Positions 14,095 through 22,069 of a stretch of 41,025 nucleotides of DNA are shown piece by piece. The DNA lies in NCBI GenBank assembly GCA_017459795.1, contig JAFUCG010000052.1, positions 1 to 41,025 on the forward strand, given 5' to 3'. A program made the translations under genes and the position numbers. The DNA comes from Erysipelotrichaceae bacterium. GTDB lineage: Bacteria; Bacillota_I; Bacilli_A; Erysipelotrichales; Erysipelotrichaceae. The notes under the pieces were generated by a model, which was given only the letters and a program-made list of their open reading frames with translations, made no database searches and had not been told where the DNA came from. The stretch's first letter is position 1; each line of letters opens with the position of its first letter.

Positions 14095-14120
14095 TTCTGA
14101 ACCGACATGAAGGTTCAGAA
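14095..14120 (-). promoter_or_regulatory. Leader hairpin 2 of the ATPase mRNA
   Basis: A perfect 9-bp stem (TTCTGAACC with GGTTCAGAA) around an 8-base loop, about 45 bases before the ATPase start. The stop of the leader ORF lies in its 5' arm, so a ribosome finishing that ORF would disturb it. Confidence 0.5.
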
Positions 14121-14159
14121 CATTTTCAGCATGTCTCCACTATGCTGACCCGTGAGCAA
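14115..14159 (-). CDS. Possible leader peptide of the ATPase gene
   Basis: A 14-codon ORF starting with TTG, 7 bases after a perfect AGGAGG (14172-14167), and ending at TGA 14115-14117. Its predicted peptide is LLTGQHSGDMLKMF (the first residue would be fMet). It overlaps both leader hairpins. The AGGAGG has no other obvious start codon to serve. A translated leader that controls the ATPase gene is plausible but unproven. Confidence 0.35.
   Translation of the reverse strand: MLTGQHSGDMLKMF
14126..14148 (-). promoter_or_regulatory. Leader hairpin 1 of the ATPase mRNA
   Basis: A perfect 7-bp stem (TCAGCAT with ATGCTGA) around a 9-base loop, lying within the leader ORF. It is followed closely by hairpin 2. 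Confidence 0.45.
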
Positions 14160-14336
14160 CGGAATACCTCCTTTTCTTTACCGCGATTATTGGTGGAGAG
14201 CAGTATTTTCCAACCATATTATTACAGATATATTAAAATGCTCCTTTAAATTATGTAATAAGGATTTCCAAAAAAAATGAAACGGTGAATTATTTTTGTT
14301 ATTATTAATTAAGAAACACATCCGGGAGATAACGAT

Positions 14337-14828
14337 ATGAACATAATCCACGTCATTGAAAAGATACCGTTCATTGAAGCGGAAATATTTGAGCACTGGG
14401 GCCTGCCTTACATGATCTTACTGTATCTGATCGATGCCTTCTGTACCTACAGAATGTGCCGGCAGTTTGGTGAGCCGACCTGGACAAGATTCATACCGTT
14501 CTACAACTGGATCATGGTGTTCAGACACTGCTGGAACATGACCGCCTTCTATCAGCACTTTACTTTGGAAGTACTGAGTCTGGCCATACCTCTGATCATT
14601 GAACACTTCATCAGGGGAGAAGTACTGACCTTCATCTTTACGGTTCTTGACCTGGCGGTAGCCTTCATGGCTGTCAAGCACGCCATTGAGATTGGTGAGT
14701 TTACATTGAAGTCATATGGCTATGACCATCATAAGTACTTCTGGTCAATCTTCATCTTTGATGCCGTACTGATACTTACCTTAAGGGGCAGATATCTGGG
14801 AAACATGAGTCACGAAACATCTGATTGA
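14337..14828 (+). CDS. Small multi-pass membrane protein of unknown function (DUF5684-like)
   Basis: A 163-residue membrane protein with about four hydrophobic segments. PTWTRFIPFYNWIMVFRHCW resembles the WxxxIPFYNxxxL region of DUF5684-like integral membrane proteins found across Bacillota. The function is unknown. CGGGAGAT precedes the ATG. It is a single-gene unit ended by its own terminator, divergent from the ABC ATPase gene. Confidence 0.7.
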   Translation: MNIIHVIEKIPFIEAEIFEHWGLPYMILLYLIDAFCTYRMCRQFGEPTWTRFIPFYNWIMVFRHCWNMTAFYQHFTLEVLSLAIPLIIEHFIRGEVLTFIFTVLDLAVAFMAVKHAIEIGEFTLKSYGYDHHKYFWSIFIFDAVLILTLRGRYLGNMSHETSD

Positions 14829-14840
14829 GTTCAGATGTTT
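14815..14840 (+). terminator. Terminator after the membrane protein gene
   Basis: AAACATCTGA (14815-14824) pairs with TCAGATGTTT (14831-14840) around a 6-base loop, followed by further T. The TGA stop lies in the loop. Confidence 0.85.
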
Positions 14841-14922
14841 TTTTTATAAATTAATGAGTTTATTTTAATTCTTTATCTTTTTTCAGTCTGTTATGCTGAA
14901 ACTGATAAAGAGGATTAATAAT

Positions 14923-15783
14923 ATGCATGAAATAAAAACAGTTAAAGTAAATGGTATTACCCTGGCGTACCGTGAATACGGCAGCGGTGATAAGTATCTT
15001 CTGAGTACACAGAACTTTTTCTTCAGGGATTCCCACATGGCCTTATTAGGTCAGCCTCCGTATGACTATCACTGTTTCCTGGTCTACATGAGAGGCTATG
15101 GTGAATCTGAACACATATATGATCAGCAGCTGAGGGATTACGCTAAGGTATGGGGCGAAGACCTGATTGCCTTCGCTGAAACCATGGGCATTCCATCATT
15201 CTATTACACCGGCATTTCCCACGGGAACTGGGCCAGCTGGTACATTGCCTTCCACAGACCGGAACTCATCAGAGCCTATGTCTGTGTTGACGGCATTACC
15301 CAGTATCATGAACAGCGTGACTTACCGGCTCCATTAGCTAAGATGAGAGACCATGCTGAAGAATTTGTCGGCAATGAGGAACAGTTAAGAAAGACAGCCT
15401 GGATCGAAACCTGGCCAACCGAAAACCCACAGAGACTGGCCAGAAGAAAGGCTAACTTTGAAGAACATCTGGACATTTTAATGCACCGCAAGAAGGAAGA
15501 ATTTGCCTTACCGATGTTGGGTGACATGACCGGCTGTAATGCTAAGAGTGAAGAAGAGCTGATGGCTAGGCTTCACGAAATAAACTTCCCGGTATTGATA
15601 TGGGAAGGCGGTCTTGATCCACTGGCTACTCCTGAAGAAGCGTTAAAGGTAGCCAAGGCCATCCCTGGTGGTACATTGCTCATGTATCAGCACCTTGGTC
15701 ATGGTGGGGCTGATGAGATGCCGGAATTAGCAGCCAGAGACTGTGACAGATTCTTTAAGGATGTAGAGGGCAGGATCCTCTAA
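14923..15783 (+). CDS. Alpha/beta hydrolase, first gene of the esterase-phosphorylase operon
   Basis: A 286-residue cytoplasmic alpha/beta hydrolase. YTGISHGNWASWY carries the GxSxG nucleophile (Ser99), EGGLDPLA the acid residue and HLGHGG the histidine. VNGITLAYREYGSGDKY is a typical N-terminal strand pair of the epoxide-hydrolase/proline-iminopeptidase/esterase group. The exact reaction is unknown. I choose ATG 14923, with AGAGG upstream; an in-frame ATG at 14893 has no ribosome site. It begins a rightward series of six closely spaced genes up to 21860. Confidence 0.82.
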   Translation: MHEIKTVKVNGITLAYREYGSGDKYLLSTQNFFFRDSHMALLGQPPYDYHCFLVYMRGYGESEHIYDQQLRDYAKVWGEDLIAFAETMGIPSFYYTGISHGNWASWYIAFHRPELIRAYVCVDGITQYHEQRDLPAPLAKMRDHAEEFVGNEEQLRKTAWIETWPTENPQRLARRKANFEEHLDILMHRKKEEFALPMLGDMTGCNAKSEEELMARLHEINFPVLIWEGGLDPLATPEEALKVAKAIPGGTLLMYQHLGHGGADEMPELAARDCDRFFKDVEGRIL

Positions 15784-15793
15784 GAGAAATGAT

Positions 15794-17323
15794 ATGAAAT
15801 TACAACTGGCAATGATCTTTGGCGAACACATGGTGTTGCAGAGGGATCAGGAAATAAAAGTGTGGGGCAAGAGCTGTGAAAACGATACTATTACGGTTGA
15901 ACTGAATGAGCAGACTGAAAAAGCTGAAACTGTAAAGGGAAACTGGATGGTTACACTGAAACCTGAAGAGGCTAATGAGAAGACCTTCTTAAGAGTAACC
16001 AGTAAAAAGACAGGTGAATCAATTCAGTTCAATGATGTGGCAATCGGTGAAGTATGGCTGGCAGGCGGTCAGTCAAACATGGAATTTCTGATGAAGTATG
16101 ACTACGACTTCACTGATACCTGTAAACTTGAAAATGATGACTTACTGAGATATTTCTGTTACCCGCATGTACCTTTCCATGGCTATCTGGATTATAACGA
16201 CATCCCTGATGAAGGATACTGGCGCAAGTGGACTGATGAAAAGGAAAGAAGTTATTTCTCAGCCATTGCGACCTACATGTCAATGACCTTGAGAAAGAAA
16301 CTGAATGTACCGGTCGGCATCATCAACTGTAACTGGGGCGGTTCACCAGCCTTAGCCTGGGCTGATCCTAAGAAGATCGAAGATGATGAGACATTCAAGA
16401 CAGTAGTTGACTGGCAGAAGAGAAACCTGGACAATACGGACTGGCCAAGATATATCAATGGCAGTGAAACACCGTTACCGGAAAAGAGTGCGGCAGAACT
16501 GGAATTTGAGAACAGATTCATGATGGGTGAGGACATGACGGAGTTCTTCAAGAACTTTGATCCGTCAAAGATGCCGCAGCCAGATTATGCTTTATTTGCC
16601 TTAGGCCCACGTTCCGTAGTAAGACCTGGCGGCTTATATGAAACAATGCTTAAGCCGATTGCACCATATGGCATTAAGGGCGCCTTATGGTATCAGGGTG
16701 AAGATGATGATGCCCGTGAGTGGGTAGACTTCTATGATAAGAGCGTAAAGGCAATGATCGAAAGCTGGCATGAGTTATGGGGTTATGAATTCCCGTTCAT
16801 CATAATTGAGCTGGCACCGTTCATGGGAGTTGGCGTAACCGGAGCCAAGAGATATGATGACATGCGTAAGAAACAGGACAGGGTAGCTGAAGATGTTAAG
16901 AACGTTCATCCTGTCTGCATATTGGACGCTGGGGAACAGTATAACATTCACCCGCGTCACAAGAAGGTCGTTGGCAAGCGTGTCGGCAACATTGTCATGA
17001 AACATGTCTATGGTGATGAATCATTAACGGCTGACTGCCCGAGAGCAGTAAGCGCTGAACGTAAGGGAAATGAAATAACAGTCAGATTCATTAACAGTGC
17101 TGAAGGCCTGAGGGTCAAAGGTGATCTTAGGGAAGAACTGAAGGTACAGGTTAATGGACAGAATGTTGATTTTGAATATGAAGTAAGTAAAGATAAGCTG
17201 AAGATAAGCGCTGAGCTGAATGGGGATAAGGCAGTGATCAGATACTGCATTTCCAACTGGTGCATTGCCAGACTGTTCAATTCAGAAGATAATCCGGCCT
17301 TCGGCTTTGAATATGAGGTATGA
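15794..17323 (+). CDS. Sialate O-acetylesterase-like protein (SASA family)
   Basis: A 509-residue protein. An N-terminal beta-rich part is followed by an SGNH-type catalytic domain with LAGGQSNMEF (Ser94), NWGGSPALAW, ALWYQGEDD and a late DAGEQYNIHPRHK carrying the catalytic Asp/His. This is the sialate 9-O-acetylesterase (SASA) architecture, whose members deacetylate sialic acids or plant-polysaccharide oligomers. There is no signal peptide, so it would act on imported substrate. No sialic acid genes (nanA, nanE, nanK) are nearby, which argues for another acetylated sugar. It lies ten bases after the preceding gene. Confidence 0.88.
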   Translation: MKLQLAMIFGEHMVLQRDQEIKVWGKSCENDTITVELNEQTEKAETVKGNWMVTLKPEEANEKTFLRVTSKKTGESIQFNDVAIGEVWLAGGQSNMEFLMKYDYDFTDTCKLENDDLLRYFCYPHVPFHGYLDYNDIPDEGYWRKWTDEKERSYFSAIATYMSMTLRKKLNVPVGIINCNWGGSPALAWADPKKIEDDETFKTVVDWQKRNLDNTDWPRYINGSETPLPEKSAAELEFENRFMMGEDMTEFFKNFDPSKMPQPDYALFALGPRSVVRPGGLYETMLKPIAPYGIKGALWYQGEDDDAREWVDFYDKSVKAMIESWHELWGYEFPFIIIELAPFMGVGVTGAKRYDDMRKKQDRVAEDVKNVHPVCILDAGEQYNIHPRHKKVVGKRVGNIVMKHVYGDESLTADCPRAVSAERKGNEITVRFINSAEGLRVKGDLREELKVQVNGQNVDFEYEVSKDKLKISAELNGDKAVIRYCISNWCIARLFNSEDNPAFGFEYEV

Positions 17324-17325
17324 AC

Positions 17326-18183
17326 ATGAAGATAAGAGAAGTTGTTGATAAGATACTGGCCTATCATCCTGATCTGGGTGACTATCATGGTTGCGATGAC
17401 TATAAGTGCGGTGATCCTGATAAGGAATGCACGGGTGTTGTTACGGCACTTACACCTAACATTTCAGTAATCAAAAAGGCAATTGAGTTAAATGCCAATC
17501 TGATCGTTGTACATGAGCCGACTTTCTATACATCAGCTGATGAAGATGGCTGGTTTGAACCGTTTGAAAACAGTGTCTATGAAGAAAAGAGAAAACTGTT
17601 GGACGATCATGGCATCGTCGTCTGGCGTGACCATGACCACATGCACGCCAATCAGCCTGACAGCATCTTTACCGGTGTATTAAAGTATCTGGGCTGGAAT
17701 GATTACGTAAATGACAATGATACCGGATCATACGGCCACTATCTGGTAAAGATCCCGGAAATGACCTTAAGAGATCTGTGCCGTCATCTGATCGATACGA
17801 TTGGCTTACACGGTTTGAGATTCATCGGTGATCCTGAAGCCAAGGTATCATCAGTTGCCCTGGTTGGTCATCTTTACCCATCCCGTTATCATAAGAAGGA
17901 CGGCACGGAAGGTGAGTATTCCGTCAGCATCATTGACGTAATGGAAAAGGGAGCTGATGTAATTCTGCCGGGTGAAATAATTGACTGGACGGTACTGTCA
18001 TATGTCAGAGATGCCGTTGAATTAGGAAAGACCAGAGCAGTCATCAATGTCGGTCACTTCAATTGGGAAGAGTTGGGCATGAAGTACATGAAGGACTGGT
18101 TAGGTGAGCTGGTTGGTGAAGAATTAAAGGTAACATATGTCCCAAGCGGAGACATGTATGATTTCATAAAACAGGGAGAGTAA
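17326..18183 (+). CDS. Nif3-like dinuclear metal centre protein
   Basis: A 285-residue protein of the NIF3/YbgI/DUF34 group. Metal-ligand motifs are visible in LIVVHEPTFYT and in WRDHDHMHANQPDS, with a later INVGHFNWEELGMKY that supplies the C-terminal His/Glu pair. Family members bind two metals; their physiological reaction is uncertain. I choose ATG 17326, with GAGGTATG upstream; ATG 17320 overlaps the preceding stop. Its place in a catabolic operon suggests a hydrolase or lyase step in the same pathway rather than housekeeping. Confidence 0.82.
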   Translation: MKIREVVDKILAYHPDLGDYHGCDDYKCGDPDKECTGVVTALTPNISVIKKAIELNANLIVVHEPTFYTSADEDGWFEPFENSVYEEKRKLLDDHGIVVWRDHDHMHANQPDSIFTGVLKYLGWNDYVNDNDTGSYGHYLVKIPEMTLRDLCRHLIDTIGLHGLRFIGDPEAKVSSVALVGHLYPSRYHKKDGTEGEYSVSIIDVMEKGADVILPGEIIDWTVLSYVRDAVELGKTRAVINVGHFNWEELGMKYMKDWLGELVGEELKVTYVPSGDMYDFIKQGE

Positions 18184-18186
18184 ACC

Positions 18187-19278
18187 ATGAAGATCAAGGA
18201 AGCATTACCGTTATTACAGGTACACGGACGTACCATATTTGATGAAGAAAGGGAAGCGCTGTTCTGTAACTGGACCATGTCCGGTCTGACTGTAAGGCTA
18301 AGAGGAAAAGTGTTAAGAGTTAAATTGTTAGCCTTAAGCGATCAGCTTCCTGGCATGCCGGGCATGCCGACACCGCCAGCAGACTGGCCATGTGTTGGGG
18401 CAGTGGTAAATAATGAACTTGTCTACCGTCATGAATGCCGTGAAGCTGAACAGTGGCTGACAGTCTGGGAAAGTGAAGAAGCGCAGACTATTGAAATTGA
18501 GATCAGAAAGCTGTCAGAAAATGCCAGAGGAAAGCTTGGCATTGCGGAAATTGAAACAGATGGTGAACTGTTACAGGCTGAAAGAAAAAACAGAAAGGTC
18601 ATGGAAGTCATTGGGGACTCAATTACCTGCGGTTTTGGCAATGAAGCTGAAAACAATGGCATGGTATTCAGAACAAGTGAAGAGAACGGTTTCCTGTCAT
18701 ATGCGGCATTGGCTGCCAGAGAACTGGATTATGAACTGAATATGATCTGTGAATCAGGCATATCAGCTGCCAAGCCGGAACACCCGATGTTCCCGATGCA
18801 TGCGATGGAAGACATCTATGAATATACAGATGAATTATATGATCATAAGAGAGGCGCAGAACTGGCTAAGTGGGATTTTGAAAAGAACCATAATGACATC
18901 GTCGTAGTCAATCTTGGTACCAATGATTCCAACCCAATCAGATTCTACCGTGACTTTGGAGAAATCGAAGCCATGGAAAACTGGTTCCATGTCCGCTATA
19001 AGGAATTCATCAGGCAGTTAAGAAGAGCCAACGGTCCTGATACCTGGATATTATGCGGCTTAGGTTCAATGGATTACTATCTGTATTACCATATCAGAGA
19101 CATTGTCGCTGAGCTGAAAGAGGAAACAGGAGATCAGAGACTGGAGTGCTTTGAATTCATCCCGATCAACGTAATGTTTGAAGGATATGGCGCAATGGGT
19201 CATCCTTCTGTAAAAACTGATTTACGAATGGGCAGGGAATTGGTAAATTATATTCGTAAGTTTGTAAAGGAGAGTTAA
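18187..19278 (+). CDS. SGNH hydrolase, carbohydrate esterase family 2-like
   Basis: A 363-residue protein with an N-terminal jelly-roll-like part (about 1-130) and a C-terminal SGNH domain. EVIGDSITCGFG (Ser145), NLGTNDSN and GAMGHPSV (His339) are the blocks I, III and V of this fold. The combination of a beta-sandwich with GDSITCGFG is typical of CE2 deacetylases, which remove acetyl groups, often at O-6, from gluco- and mannosides. No signal peptide is seen. It starts three bases after the Nif3-like gene, with GGAGAG upstream. Confidence 0.85.
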   Translation: MKIKEALPLLQVHGRTIFDEEREALFCNWTMSGLTVRLRGKVLRVKLLALSDQLPGMPGMPTPPADWPCVGAVVNNELVYRHECREAEQWLTVWESEEAQTIEIEIRKLSENARGKLGIAEIETDGELLQAERKNRKVMEVIGDSITCGFGNEAENNGMVFRTSEENGFLSYAALAARELDYELNMICESGISAAKPEHPMFPMHAMEDIYEYTDELYDHKRGAELAKWDFEKNHNDIVVVNLGTNDSNPIRFYRDFGEIEAMENWFHVRYKEFIRQLRRANGPDTWILCGLGSMDYYLYYHIRDIVAELKEETGDQRLECFEFIPINVMFEGYGAMGHPSVKTDLRMGRELVNYIRKFVKES

Positions 19279-19279
19279 A

Positions 19280-20194
19280 ATGCTCAGAGACATAATTAAG
19301 AATGTAAAAGGGTGCAAGCCTGCCGAAGTAACAGGTTCAATTCCAAGCGGCGACATGCCAGGTGATAAGGTTCAGATCAATGAATCACACATTACCAAGG
19401 CTACCGTAATCTTTCCGGAATTACTGGGAAAGCTGGAACTTGTTGAAGGTGACAAGGCCGTAGTAACCGTCTTTGGCGGTTCAGGTGTCGGTAAGAGTGA
19501 AATAGCCAGCTTACTGGCCTATTATCTGAATTCAGCCGGTATCGGTACCTATGTCTTATCAGGCGATAATTACCCGTTCAGAATACCCCTGTACAATGAT
19601 GCTGAAAGAGCATCCATCTTCAGGGCTGAAGCTTTGAAGGGCTTATTAAAGGAAAAGAAATACAGTTCAGATAATCAGAAGGTATTAAATGAACTGTGGG
19701 CAAACGAAACCGACAGTGATCCTAAGCTGTGCGAACAGTATCCGTGGCTTAGTGATTATCAGAAGGCCGGCAGAAAGGCTTTATCAGGTTATCTGGGAAC
19801 AGACAGGGAACAGGACTTCGGTCAGTTAAATGACATCATTGCTCAGTTTAAAAGCGGCAGTGAAAAGATCTTCTTAAAGAGAATGGGCAGAAGTGAAGAT
19901 GCCCGCTGGTATGATGAAGTAGACTTCAGCAACATTCAGGTACTGGTCATTGAGTGGACTCATGGCGGTAATGAAAAACTGAACGGTGTTGATGTCAGAG
20001 TACTGCTTAACTCAACACCTGAGGAAACCAGAGAACACAGACGTTTAAGAGCCCGTGATGGCAAGACTGATTCAGCCTTTACAACCATGGTTCTGGAAAT
20101 TGAACAGACATTGTTAGACTCTCAGGCACCAAAGGCTGACATCATCATTTCCAAGTCTGCCGAATTAATGAATCCAGAGGATTTCAAGAGGTAG
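19280..20194 (+). CDS. P-loop kinase of unknown substrate, possibly a glycerate-type kinase
   Basis: A 304-residue cytoplasmic protein. TVFGGSGVGKSEIA is a Walker A loop (66-73), and YVLSGDNYPFRIPLYND resembles the substrate-binding DDFY-type segment of phosphoribulokinase/uridine-kinase-fold enzymes. LVIEWTHGG may be Walker B, and HRRLRARDGKT a lid. Such proteins are often annotated as adenylylsulfate kinase, but nothing else here points to sulfate metabolism. It is directly followed by a GH13_18 phosphorylase. If that enzyme releases glycerate, this could be a P-loop D-glycerate kinase. That link is inference. Confidence 0.7.
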   Translation: MLRDIIKNVKGCKPAEVTGSIPSGDMPGDKVQINESHITKATVIFPELLGKLELVEGDKAVVTVFGGSGVGKSEIASLLAYYLNSAGIGTYVLSGDNYPFRIPLYNDAERASIFRAEALKGLLKEKKYSSDNQKVLNELWANETDSDPKLCEQYPWLSDYQKAGRKALSGYLGTDREQDFGQLNDIIAQFKSGSEKIFLKRMGRSEDARWYDEVDFSNIQVLVIEWTHGGNEKLNGVDVRVLLNSTPEETREHRRLRARDGKTDSAFTTMVLEIEQTLLDSQAPKADIIISKSAELMNPEDFKR

Positions 20195-20198
20195 AAAC

Positions 20199-21860
20199 AT
20201 GCAGAAGAAAATGAGCATCGGGGCATTGTTGAATGCCTATCCGGACAGTGTTGGCGGCAAGCTGGCTGACATCGTTTCCTTATTGAAGAGAGATGAATTC
20301 AAGGGCGCTTTCCAGTCTTTCTACATTCTGCCGAGTGTCTTCAATACCGATCTGGACAGAGGCTTTTCGCTGATAAACTATGACTTAAGTGAAACTTATG
20401 CTTCAGATGAAGACATAAAGGATCTGCATGACATGAATGTTGATCTGATGATGGACTTCATCCTGAATCACATATCAGTTCTTTCACCGCAGTTTCAGGA
20501 CATCATAAAGAACGGTGAGAATTCAAAGTACCGTGACTTCTTCATTAACTGGAACACTTTCTGGGAAGGCTATGGCGAAATGGGACCTGACGGTTACATC
20601 GTTCCTGATCAGAAATACATCAAGGACATGTTCTTCCGCAAACCGGGTTTACCGATCCTGATGGTCAGATTCCCGGACGGCAGAGATGTACCTTACTGGA
20701 ATACCTTCTATCAGGAAGTGATTTATAACAAGGTTGATCCACTGGAACTGGTCAGAAACTGTAACATGCAGTATCAGAGTGCCGTTGACATCAGTAAGAA
20801 GGTCAATGAGGCACTGGATAAGAAGACTGCTCCTGAAGACATTGAATTGGGAGAACATGACAGATACAAGCAGATGGTAGTGGACTATCTGCAGGCTCAC
20901 AGAAGCTATCTGGGCCAGATGGACATGAACATCAAATCGCCGTTAGTCTGGGACTACTACCGTGATACCTTGGAGAGACTATCTGACTATGGTGTGGCAA
21001 TCGTCAGACTTGATGCCTTTGCCTATGCACCAAAGGAACCGGGAGAAAGAAACTTCCTCAACGATCCGGGTACATGGGACTTGTTAGGCAAGGTTGATGA
21101 GATCGCCAGTGAATACGGACTGACCTTATTACCGGAGATCCATGCCAGTTATTCCGAAAAGACCTATGAGTTACTGGCTAAGAAGGGCTACATGGTATAT
21201 GACTTCTTCCTGCCGGGTTTAATGATCGATGCCTTCATCAGAAAGAACGGCATCTATCTGAAGAAGTGGGCTGATGAAGTAATTGAAAACAACATCAGAA
21301 CCGTCAACATGCTGGGCTGTCACGACGGCATCCCGCTGCTTGACTTAAAGGGCCTGTTACCGGAAGAAGACATTCAGAACATGATCGACATCGTAGTTGA
21401 CCGTGGCGGTTATGTAAAGGATCTGCATGGGGCCAAGAATGTTTACTATCAGGTAAATGCGACCTTCTACAGTGCTTTAGGTGAAAGTGATAAGCGCATG
21501 TTAATGGCCAGAGCCATTCAGCTGTTCATGCCAGGCAAGCCGCAGATCTGGTATCTTGACTTATTCGCCGGCAAGAATGACTACGAAGCCATGGCCAAGG
21601 CCGGGGTAGGAGGTCATAAGGAGATCAACCGTTCCAACCTGTCACTGGCAGATGCTGAAAAGCAGCTGGAAAAGGACGTTGTAAAGAAACAACTGGAATT
21701 GTTGAAATTCAGAAACAGCTGTCCGGTATTCAGCGAAGATGCGGACATTACCGTTGACTGTAATGAGTCACTGTTAATGATCAGCTGGAGCAATGTTCAT
21801 GGCACGGCGACACTGAAAGTTGACTTTGAAAAGGAAACATACAGCATAGAAACAGCATAG
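20199..21860 (+). CDS. GH13_18 glycoside phosphorylase (sucrose / glucosylglycerate phosphorylase type)
   Basis: A 553-residue alpha-amylase-superfamily enzyme. Phosphorolysis would give glucose 1-phosphate and a free aglycone. Conserved blocks are DFILNHIS (88-93 region), IVRLDAFAYA (nucleophile Asp272), LLPEIHASY (acid/base Glu313) and GCHDGIPLLD (Asp376), characteristic of subfamily 18. The 41-residue spacing between Asp and Glu matches sucrose phosphorylase. The protein is about 50-70 residues longer than typical sucrose phosphorylases, with extra sequence before Asp272. This length is closer to glucosylglycerate phosphorylases such as E. coli YcjM. Specificity cannot be settled by reading. 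It is the last gene of its operon and is followed by a transporter unit. Confidence 0.88.
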   Translation: MQKKMSIGALLNAYPDSVGGKLADIVSLLKRDEFKGAFQSFYILPSVFNTDLDRGFSLINYDLSETYASDEDIKDLHDMNVDLMMDFILNHISVLSPQFQDIIKNGENSKYRDFFINWNTFWEGYGEMGPDGYIVPDQKYIKDMFFRKPGLPILMVRFPDGRDVPYWNTFYQEVIYNKVDPLELVRNCNMQYQSAVDISKKVNEALDKKTAPEDIELGEHDRYKQMVVDYLQAHRSYLGQMDMNIKSPLVWDYYRDTLERLSDYGVAIVRLDAFAYAPKEPGERNFLNDPGTWDLLGKVDEIASEYGLTLLPEIHASYSEKTYELLAKKGYMVYDFFLPGLMIDAFIRKNGIYLKKWADEVIENNIRTVNMLGCHDGIPLLDLKGLLPEEDIQNMIDIVVDRGGYVKDLHGAKNVYYQVNATFYSALGESDKRMLMARAIQLFMPGKPQIWYLDLFAGKNDYEAMAKAGVGGHKEINRSNLSLADAEKQLEKDVVKKQLELLKFRNSCPVFSEDADITVDCNESLLMISWSNVHGTATLKVDFEKETYSIETA

Positions 21861-21885
21861 GGAGACGAAAGTCTTCCTTTTTTTT
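21860..21885 (+). terminator. Terminator after the phosphorylase gene
   Basis: GGGAGAC, a GAAA tetraloop and GTCTTCC (one G-T wobble), then eight T. It begins at the last base of the stop codon. Confidence 0.88.
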
Positions 21886-21895
21886 AAAATTTTTT

Positions 21896-21910
21896 AAGAA
21901 AACGTTTTTA
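21896..21910. promoter_or_regulatory. Candidate cre/LacI-family operator
   Basis: AAGAAAACGTTTTTA contains a CG-centred inverted repeat (AAAACGTTTT). It matches the catabolite-responsive element consensus WTGNAANCGNWNNCW at all but two positions. It lies about 100 bases upstream of the promoter of a transporter operon. CcpA or a local LacI-type regulator could bind; no such regulator gene is in the window. Confidence 0.45.
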
Positions 21911-21917
21911 GCATGAA

Positions 21918-21974
21918 AATCTCAAAAACCCTTTTGTCATAGGGGTTTATGAGATTCTGTCTTTTTTTGGACAG
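21918..21974 (+). terminator. Two consecutive hairpins upstream of the transporter promoter
   Basis: The first is a 15-pair stem with one A-A mismatch (21918-21933 with 21941-21956), loop TTGTCAT. The second is CTGTCT/GGACAG (21957-21962 with 21969-21974) with a T-only loop. The first, followed after five bases by seven T, may be a back-up terminator. They lie upstream of the predicted transcription start, so they would not be in the transporter mRNA. Confidence 0.5.
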
Positions 21975-22006
21975 GTTTGCACGTGAAAAAAAGGCCTTCA
22001 TGTTCA

Positions 22007-22035
22007 TTTACATCATTATTAAATGGGATTATAAT
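22007..22035 (+). promoter_or_regulatory. Strong sigma-A promoter of the transporter operon
   Basis: TTTACA (22007-22012), a 17-base spacer and a perfect TATAAT (22030-22035). Transcription would start near 22042, 28 bases before ATG 22070. This excludes longer N-terminal versions of the binding protein. Confidence 0.85.
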
Positions 22036-22069
22036 GAAATCGCTTACAAAAGTAGTGAAGGGAGAAAAT

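Noticed and set aside
17008-17388. A 126-codon minus-strand ORF
   Set aside because: It is antisense to the end of the SASA-type gene and the start of the Nif3-like gene, with no recognisable motifs.
19280-20194. Adenylylsulfate kinase
   Set aside because: There is a P-loop, but no sulfate-assimilation gene is nearby and the protein is longer than CysC. The context points to sugar or glycerate metabolism.
21977-22069. A longer N-terminus for the first binding protein
   Set aside because: The extra part lies across the strong promoter 22007-22035 and would hide the lipoprotein signal peptide that begins at 22070.
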